From Parcubacteria group bacterium Gr01-1014_56 (GTDB lineage Bacteria > Patescibacteriota > Minisyncoccia > Phycocordibacterales > SBAW01), in NCBI GenBank assembly GCA_007375995.1, contig VMFK01000003.1, forward strand, positions 1-22,412: 22,412 nt of DNA, read 5' to 3'. The position numbers and the translations under genes were made by a program. The notes beneath the pieces are model-generated. The model saw only the letters and a list, made by a program, of their open reading frames with translations, had not been told where the DNA came from and did not search any database. Each line of letters starts with the position of its first letter. The stretch's first letter is position 1. Positions 18,904 through 22,412 of the stretch are shown here, in pieces.

Positions 18904-20115
18904 ATGAAATTGTGGTTTAAACGAAAAAGCAGACGAGTGTATGCAGATGCGGCGGCGGCAACGCCGCTCTCAAACTCTGTACAGCAAGAGTTGCTGCGCC
19001 TGCTTCCTTTATATGGCAACCCAAGCGGGCTACACAGCGAGGCACAGGAAGCCAAAAAAGAGTTGGAGGGTGCCCGCAAAAAAATTGCTGATGTGTTGGG
19101 AGCACATTCGGATGAGATTATTTTTACCGGGAGCGGCACGGAGGCCAACAATCTCGGCATTCATGGTGTACTTCAACCTTTACTCAACAAACACGGCGAA
19201 GTGCACGCCATAACCTCCGCGATAGAGCACTCCTCAGTGCTCGTACCGCTCTATGCGATGGAGCGAGACGGTTTGTATATAACAGAGCTATCGGTAAACG
19301 AGAGCGGTTTGGTTTCCCCACACTCACTTCGAGAAATCATAAACGACGAGACAGCTTTTGTTTCTATACAGATGATTAATAGCGAAATCGGTTCTGTACA
19401 AGCGATCCGCGAAATCGCAAAAGAAGTGAGGCACGCGAAGCGGGAGAGAATCTCTAAGAGTGAGGGGAGTTCGCTCCCGCTCTATCTGCACGTTGACGCG
19501 TCGCAGGCGCCGCTGTGGTTACCACTTAAGGTTGACGCACTTGGCGTAGACTTTTTAACACTCGATGCACAAAAGATTATGGGCCCCAAAGGAGTTGGGC
19601 TTTTGTACGCGCGTCGTGGGGTCTCTTTTGACCCGATTATTTTTGGCGGGGGGCAAGAGGCGGGTAAGCGAAGCGGAACCGAGAATGTCGCTTTGGCAGG
19701 TGCGTTTAGAGTGGCACTTACTGAGGCACAAGCGGGGGTAGAAGAGCGCGTGCGTAGAATTTCGCATGTGCGAAATTATGCGCTTGAGGAAATACAAAAA
19801 AGAATTCCCGATGTAATGCTCAATGGTGCCGTGGGGGAAGAGCGTGTAGCAAATAACATTAACATCTCGATCCCAGGACTTAATGGTGACATGGCAGTTG
19901 TGGCGCTTAATGCCGAGGGCATTGCCGTCTCGACCCGCTCAGCTTGCGACACCGACGATGAGGCCCCCTCACATGTACTTCAAGCTATCGGCACTAAACC
20001 CGAACGTGCAAAAAACTCAATCCGAATCACACTCCTGCCTGACGCGACAATAGATGAGGCGGGGCAGATCGCAAAAACTCTGTCAGAAGTGGCAGCACGA
20101 TATAACCAAAAATAA
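18904..20115 (+). CDS. Cysteine desulfurase, NifS/IscS family
   Basis: 403 residues. PLP-dependent enzyme that takes sulfur from cysteine for Fe-S clusters or tRNA thiolation. Seen: YADAAAATPL start, GNPSGLHSEAQ, the GSGTEANNL phosphate-binding loop, IEHSSV (His109 over the PLP ring), VDAS (Asp198), PLP-lysine Lys224 in LDAQKIMGPKG, the GGGQEAGKRSGTEN motif and the sulfur-carrying Cys348 in STRSAC. Most relatives have His just before the lysine (SxHK); here it is Gln223. A basic extension of about ten residues precedes the domain. There is no IscU or tRNA-thiolation gene beside it in the window. Monocistronic or joined to the next gene across 44 nt that hold a promoter. Confidence 0.88.
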   Translation: MKLWFKRKSRRVYADAAAATPLSNSVQQELLRLLPLYGNPSGLHSEAQEAKKELEGARKKIADVLGAHSDEIIFTGSGTEANNLGIHGVLQPLLNKHGEVHAITSAIEHSSVLVPLYAMERDGLYITELSVNESGLVSPHSLREIINDETAFVSIQMINSEIGSVQAIREIAKEVRHAKRERISKSEGSSLPLYLHVDASQAPLWLPLKVDALGVDFLTLDAQKIMGPKGVGLLYARRGVSFDPIIFGGGQEAGKRSGTENVALAGAFRVALTEAQAGVEERVRRISHVRNYALEEIQKRIPDVMLNGAVGEERVANNINISIPGLNGDMAVVALNAEGIAVSTRSACDTDDEAPSHVLQAIGTKPERAKNSIRITLLPDATIDEAGQIAKTLSEVAARYNQK

Positions 20116-20139
20116 AAGACTGGCCATTTTTCTTTTCAG

Positions 20140-20148
20140 TGCTATAAT
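20140..20148 (+). promoter_or_regulatory. Extended -10 promoter of the 20160 gene
   Basis: TGCTATAAT, consensus extended -10, 11 nt before the ATG at 20160, implying a leader of about 5 nt. Confidence 0.6.
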
Positions 20149-20159
20149 TTATATATTAT

Positions 20160-20960
20160 ATGAACCTCGAGCAGCTAACCAAACACCAAATAGTTCTTCT
20201 GATGCTTCTTATTTCGTTCGTGACCTCAATCGCGACCGGCATCGTTACTGTGTCTTTGCTGGGCCAAACCCCAAGTGTAACCCGCGTGGTTAACCAGATA
20301 GTTGAGCGTACGGTAGAGAAGGTAGTACCCTCGGCGCAAAGTGCAGCTGCGGTGACGACCACCGAAAAAACTGTAGTTGTTAAAGACGACGACCTCGCGG
20401 CACAGTCGATCGCAAAAGTACAAAAGAGCATGGTGCGCATTACGCTCCCCGGGAGCGACTTTCTCGTCGCCCGCGGCGTTATCATTGCTGCCGACGGTAC
20501 CACACTCACCGACCGCTCGGCGCTCGAGGCCTCCCTGGGCAGTTCATTTGAGGCGATACTTTCTTCAGGGGAGCGTGTCGCGGCGACACCCAGGAGCGGC
20601 GCTGCCACCTCAAGCGCTATCTTAATTCTTGATCTTGCGGTAGGCACCTCAACCGGCTTTGCGCCAGCTACGCTCGCTGACTCTAAGAAATTAGTACTCG
20701 GTCAGTCCGTCATACGTATCGGAGGCAAGGGTGCAGACACAGTTGGGGCTGGCGTAGTTGCGACTCTCCCCGGGAGAGACACGCCAGAGTTCATCGCCGC
20801 CAGTGTCTCCTCAGCAACACCCGGCTCGGTCCTTATCACTATCTTTGGCGATATCATCGGGCTCGCAACGGGGCAGTCGATGATCGAGGGGTCTGAGTTC
20901 TACAGCATCCCTGTCGTGGTTGCCCCAGCAACCCAGAAGCCTGAAACATCCAGTCCGTAG
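20160..20960 (+). CDS. Membrane-anchored trypsin-like (HtrA-type) protein, catalytic residues lost
   Basis: 266 residues. An N-terminal helix (about 10-34, IVLLMLLISFVTSIATGIVT) anchors it, followed by a Val/Thr/Ala-rich linker. Residues 85-245 can be matched to a DegP/HtrA-type chymotrypsin fold: MVRITLPGSDFLVARGVIIAA for the GSGF.V start, LTDRSAL (116-122) where the catalytic LTNAHV is expected, DLAV (158-161) with the Asp kept, and PGSVLITIFGDIIG (221-234) in place of the GNSGGPL...GEVIG serine loop. So the His is replaced (Ser120) and the GxSGG motif is absent. It is probably a pseudoprotease at the cell surface, or the fold match is coincidental. The clpB start is 20 nt downstream, so they are likely co-transcribed. 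Confidence 0.62.
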   Translation: MNLEQLTKHQIVLLMLLISFVTSIATGIVTVSLLGQTPSVTRVVNQIVERTVEKVVPSAQSAAAVTTTEKTVVVKDDDLAAQSIAKVQKSMVRITLPGSDFLVARGVIIAADGTTLTDRSALEASLGSSFEAILSSGERVAATPRSGAATSSAILILDLAVGTSTGFAPATLADSKKLVLGQSVIRIGGKGADTVGAGVVATLPGRDTPEFIAASVSSATPGSVLITIFGDIIGLATGQSMIEGSEFYSIPVVVAPATQKPETSSP

Positions 20961-20980
20961 AAGTTGTAATAATAAAATAT

Positions 20981-22412
20981 ATGCCACCTTTTAACCACTT
21001 CACTACAAAAGCTAAAGAGGCCGTACGGCGAGCACACGAGCTCGCTGTGGAGCGCGCGCAAAACCAGGTAAGCCCTATGCATCTCTTGGGCGCGCTACTC
21101 CTCCAGGAGGATTCACTGGTCGCAACAATACTCGACAAGCTCGAGATAGACGTGATCTTGCTCACCGACACCGTGCTTGAGGGTTTTGAGGGTGGGAACA
21201 ATAGCTCAGTACTCTCTCCCTCTTATCAACTCTATTTAACGCCTGACTTGGTGCAGGCGCTTGAGCGCTCGGCAAAAATCGCTACTGAGCTCCACGACGA
21301 GTTTGTCTCGACCGAACATCTTTTTCTCTCGATCCTCGACGTCCCTGGCGCTGCGCGCGACCTGCTTAACCGCTTTCGCATCACGCGCGAGGCAGTACTA
21401 CGCTCTCTCACAGAATTGAGAGCCGCAAAGCCAGCCGCAAATGAGCAGAAGAAATTCCGCGCGCTGTCCAAATATACCCGCTCGCTCACAAAGGCCGCGC
21501 TTGAAAACAAACTCGACCCAGTCATCGGCCGCGACGAGGAGATCAGCCGTGTGATCCAGATCCTCTCGCGCCGCACAAAAAATAATCCGATCCTCATTGG
21601 CGAGGCAGGTGTCGGCAAAACTGCAATTGCCGAAGGGTTGGCTGCACGCATTGCAACCGGCGACTGCCCGGAGTCACTGCGCGACAAAGACCTCGTGTCG
21701 CTCGACTTGGGCGCACTCATTGCTGGTACCAAGTACCGCGGTGAGTTTGAGGAGCGCCTCAAAGCGATCATGAAGGAGATCGAGCGCTCTGAAGGCAAGA
21801 TCCTACTCTTTGTCGACGAGATCCACACGATGATAGGTGCCGGTGCCGCTGAGGGCGCGATGGATGCCTCAAACATGCTTAAACCCGCGCTCGCACACGG
21901 CGACCTCCACCTGATTGGGGCGACCACGCTGCGTGAGTATCAAAAGCATATCGAGCGCGACCCGGCGTTCCAGCGGCGCTTCCAGCCGGTCTATGTGCTT
22001 GAGCCCTCGATTGAGGATGCAACCGCGATACTTCGTGGATTGAAAGAAAAATACGAGGTATTCCACGGGGTGCATATCACCGACGACGCGCTTGTTGCGG
22101 CTGTCCAGCTTTCTGCGCGTTACATACCGGACCGATTTTTGCCTGACAAAGCAATAGACCTCATAGACGAGGCCTCCTCAAGCTTGCGAATCAGTTTAGA
22201 AAACAAACCGCCGATACTTGAGGTTGCACATCGCAAGATCATGCGCCTTGAGATCGAAAAAGAAGCGCTCAAGCAGGAGAGCGAGGGGCCGGCGGGCAAA
22301 AAAGCAAAAGAACGCACCAAGATCATCGACAAAGAGATCGCCGACCTCAAAGAAGAGACGCGTGAATTCGAGCTCAAGTGGAAGAACGAGAAGGAGCTGG
22401 TCTTGGCGCTCC
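20981..22412 (+). CDS. clpB: ATP-dependent chaperone ClpB, 3' part beyond the window
   Basis: 477 residues are visible, with no stop before the window ends. ClpB is a hexameric AAA+ disaggregase that threads proteins out of aggregates with DnaK. Seen in order: the N-terminal Clp repeat domain (FTTKAKEAVRRAHELA, VSPMHLLGALL, HDEFVSTEHLFLSIL), the first AAA domain with Walker A GEAGVGKT (207-214), the pore loop KYRGEFEERL, Walker B LLFVDEIHTMIGAG (Asp279/Glu280), the arginine-finger region ERDPAFQRRFQPV and YIPDRFLPDKAIDLIDEA, then the start of the middle coiled coil (HRKIMRLEIEKEALKQES). That coiled coil with its EIEKEAL heptads separates ClpB from ClpA and ClpC. The start ATG at 20981 has no Shine-Dalgarno, only an AT-rich stretch before it. 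Confidence 0.93.
   Translation, partial: MPPFNHFTTKAKEAVRRAHELAVERAQNQVSPMHLLGALLLQEDSLVATILDKLEIDVILLTDTVLEGFEGGNNSSVLSPSYQLYLTPDLVQALERSAKIATELHDEFVSTEHLFLSILDVPGAARDLLNRFRITREAVLRSLTELRAAKPAANEQKKFRALSKYTRSLTKAALENKLDPVIGRDEEISRVIQILSRRTKNNPILIGEAGVGKTAIAEGLAARIATGDCPESLRDKDLVSLDLGALIAGTKYRGEFEERLKAIMKEIERSEGKILLFVDEIHTMIGAGAAEGAMDASNMLKPALAHGDLHLIGATTLREYQKHIERDPAFQRRFQPVYVLEPSIEDATAILRGLKEKYEVFHGVHITDDALVAAVQLSARYIPDRFLPDKAIDLIDEASSSLRISLENKPPILEVAHRKIMRLEIEKEALKQESEGPAGKKAKERTKIIDKEIADLKEETREFELKWKNEKELVLAL

Overview
This window looks like a chromosomal piece of an uncultivated Patescibacteria/CPR bacterium, most likely of the Parcubacteria (Paceibacteria) group. That placement is inferred from gene content, not from a database search. 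The signs are a very short IF-2 that starts at its G domain, a four-domain ribosomal protein S1, four small two-helix proteins of the T4SS-pilin type found across CPR genomes, and a solute-binding protein with no ABC transporter beside it. Several enzyme-fold proteins have also lost catalytic residues. TGA serves as a normal stop codon, so this is not a code-25 lineage.

Layout. (1) 1-2011, minus strand: signal peptidase I (lepB), a degenerate HisRS-like protein, and ribosomal protein S21 (rpsU, cut by the window edge) under its own promoter. (2) 2089-3515, plus strand: peptidyl-tRNA hydrolase (pth) and a response regulator strikingly like alphaproteobacterial CtrA. (3) 3533-5363: ribosomal protein S1 on minus, divergent from a probable small RNA gene, then a small minus-strand ORF with a structured leader. 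(4) 5364-9945, plus: a metallo-beta-lactamase-fold protein without its metal motif, a one-helix membrane protein and gyrA, then small membrane or secreted proteins and a DUF1653 protein. (5) 10034-13875, plus: a Cys-rich secreted protein, a SAM methyltransferase, a membrane-anchored solute-binding protein and four T4SS-pilin-like proteins. (6) 13952-15647, minus: a two-gene operon for an SPFH-like membrane protein and a small anchored protein. (7) 15688-17005: tRNA-Leu(TAG), tRNA-Lys(CTT), tRNA-Leu(TAA), an AT-rich HNH nuclease gene, tRNA-Cys(GCA) and three copies of a structured repeat. (8) 17011-18870, minus: infB-rbfA. (9) 18904 to the end, plus: a NifS/IscS-type cysteine desulfurase, a degenerate trypsin-like membrane protein and clpB (cut by the window edge).

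Two window-wide patterns stand out. First, an element of about 85 nt occurs four times (4777, 15688, 15815, 16917). Each copy has an A/T-rich stem around a loop of exactly 17 nt, then a second hairpin whose two arms change together between copies. One copy has its own promoter and terminator, so it is a candidate undescribed structured RNA family. Second, genes fall into two expression styles. Core CPR genes have a TGCTATAAT-like -10 box only 6-8 nt before the ATG and no Shine-Dalgarno, which suggests leaderless mRNAs. A scattered minority (the CtrA-like regulator, the small ORF at 5148, the basic protein at 8788, the secreted protein at 10034, and the SPFH operon) have good Shine-Dalgarno sequences and real 5' leaders. 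At least two of that minority resemble alphaproteobacterial families, suggesting single-gene acquisitions.
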